Source of the DNA: Chengkuizengella sp. SCS-71B
GTDB taxonomy: Bacteria; Bacillota; Bacilli; Paenibacillales; KCTC-33759
Assembly: GCF_040100845.1 (NCBI RefSeq)
Contig: NZ_JAZHSH010000003.1
Coordinates: forward strand, 1 to 36,685
Length of the DNA stretch: 36,685 bases
Direction of reading: 5' to 3'
Under the pieces are notes generated by a model, which worked only from the letters and a program-made list of their open reading frames with translations, searched no databases and was not told the origin of the DNA. Shown here one piece after another: positions 36,025 through 36,685 of this stretch. The translations under genes were made by a program, and so were the position numbers. Position 1 is the stretch's first letter; the number at the start of each line of letters is the position of its first letter.

Positions 36025-36077
36025 GTATACTACATGATATTTTAAAATTTATTTCATTAAATTGGGGAGGTATTTTT

Positions 36078-36662
36078 ATGAATTACGTACCTATGGTTGT
36101 AGAACAATCTAATCGTGGAGAACGCGCTTATGATATTTATTCAAGACTTCTTAAAGACCGCATTATTTTTCTCGGAAGTCCAGTAAATGACGTTGTTTCT
36201 AATTCCATCATTGCACAAATGTTATTTCTAGCATCTGATGATCCAGACAAAGATATTAGTTTATATATTAATAGTCCAGGTGGTTCAATTACTGCAGGAA
36301 TGGCTATATTTGATACAATGCAGTTTATTAAACCAGACGTTTCTACGATCTGTGTTGGTATGGCAGCATCTATGGGAGCCTTCCTACTAGCTGCTGGTGA
36401 GAAAGGTAAACGTTATGCTCTACCTAACAGTGAAGTTATGATTCATCAACCTCTAGGAGGCGCTGAAGGTCAAGCGAGTGATATTGAAATTAGAGCGAAG
36501 AGAATCGTGAATATGAAAGACAAATTAAATCGTATTTTAGCTGATCGTTCAGGTCAAACCTTAAAGAAAATTCAAAAGGATACTGATCGTGACTACTTTA
36601 TGAGTGCGAATGAAGCTAAGGAATATGGTCTAATTGATGAAGTAATCGAAAAAGTAAAATAA
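36078..36662 (+). CDS. clpP: ATP-dependent Clp protease proteolytic subunit
   Basis: Tetradecameric serine protease chamber that works with ClpC or ClpX and degrades misfolded and tmRNA-tagged proteins. 194 aa, complete. Catalytic triad S98 (MAASMG), H123 (MIHQPLGG), D172 (DRDYFMSA). GGGGAGG is 7 bases before the ATG. CtsR operator over the promoter indicates heat- and stress-regulated expression. Confidence 0.98.
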   Translation: MNYVPMVVEQSNRGERAYDIYSRLLKDRIIFLGSPVNDVVSNSIIAQMLFLASDDPDKDISLYINSPGGSITAGMAIFDTMQFIKPDVSTICVGMAASMGAFLLAAGEKGKRYALPNSEVMIHQPLGGAEGQASDIEIRAKRIVNMKDKLNRILADRSGQTLKKIQKDTDRDYFMSANEAKEYGLIDEVIEKVK

Positions 36663-36685
36663 ATATTAAGAAGCTACTAACAGAA

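Overview
The window reads as chromosome of a low-GC, endospore-forming Firmicute, most likely a Paenibacillaceae-type Bacillales. Evidence: an alpha/beta small acid-soluble spore protein, ComFA and DegS/DegU, two exported proteins with the copper-amine-oxidase-like 'stalk' domain common in Paenibacillaceae, AGGAGG-type ribosome sites with many GTG/TTG starts, and the conserved blocks secG-rnr-smpB-ssrA and cggR-gapA-pgk-tpiA-gpmI-eno. The genus cannot be fixed from sequence alone. No phage, integrase, intact transposase, rRNA or CRISPR array is visible; most of the window is ordinary core genome.

Layout. 46-4492 (minus): comFA, a short GT2-like membrane protein, degU and degS. 4705-7365: large secreted phosphodiester-glycosidase/stalk protein. 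7673-9360: metK and a spore protein with an internal duplication. 9522-12532: a GNAT acetyltransferase divergent from a MocR-type regulator, followed by an L,D-transpeptidase. 12618-17298: an accessory block with a beta-lactamase-fold hydrolase, a DUF2785-like protein, a WYL regulator, a divergent second beta-lactamase-fold hydrolase and a two-domain rhodanese. 17424-18530: DUF4163/DUF3298-like exported protein. 18850-20082: stand-alone fabF behind a FapR-like box. 20175-22817: MBOAT/DHHW polysaccharide O-acylation pair. 22924-26679: tmRNA, smpB, rnr, secG. 26748-27506: sugar-phosphate isomerase-like protein. 27510-28444: a 935-base gene-free stretch with three kinds of repeat or hairpin structure. 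28445-35520: the glycolytic operon. 35880-36662: tRNA-Arg(CCG) and clpP.

How the parts work together. The glycolytic operon carries its own repressor gene (cggR) behind a promoter followed by a CggR-like operator (two GGGAC elements 20 bp apart), a hairpin between cggR and gapA, another between gapA and pgk, and a terminator after eno. ssrA and smpB together encode trans-translation, and rnr is the exonuclease linked to it. clpP has a CtsR-type operator over its -35. The two stalk-domain genes share a near-identical 16-bp motif upstream, and one copy lies in a WalR-like direct repeat, which suggests cell-wall-stress control.

Most worth a second look: the hairpin cluster at 28021-28140 with the tandem and inverted repeats around it, the duplicated protease site in the spore protein, the FapR-like box at fabF, the hairpin-rich degS leader, the terminator-containing metK leader without an S-box, and the 24-bp periodic repeats between the GNAT and MocR genes. 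I did not find an obviously new multi-gene system.
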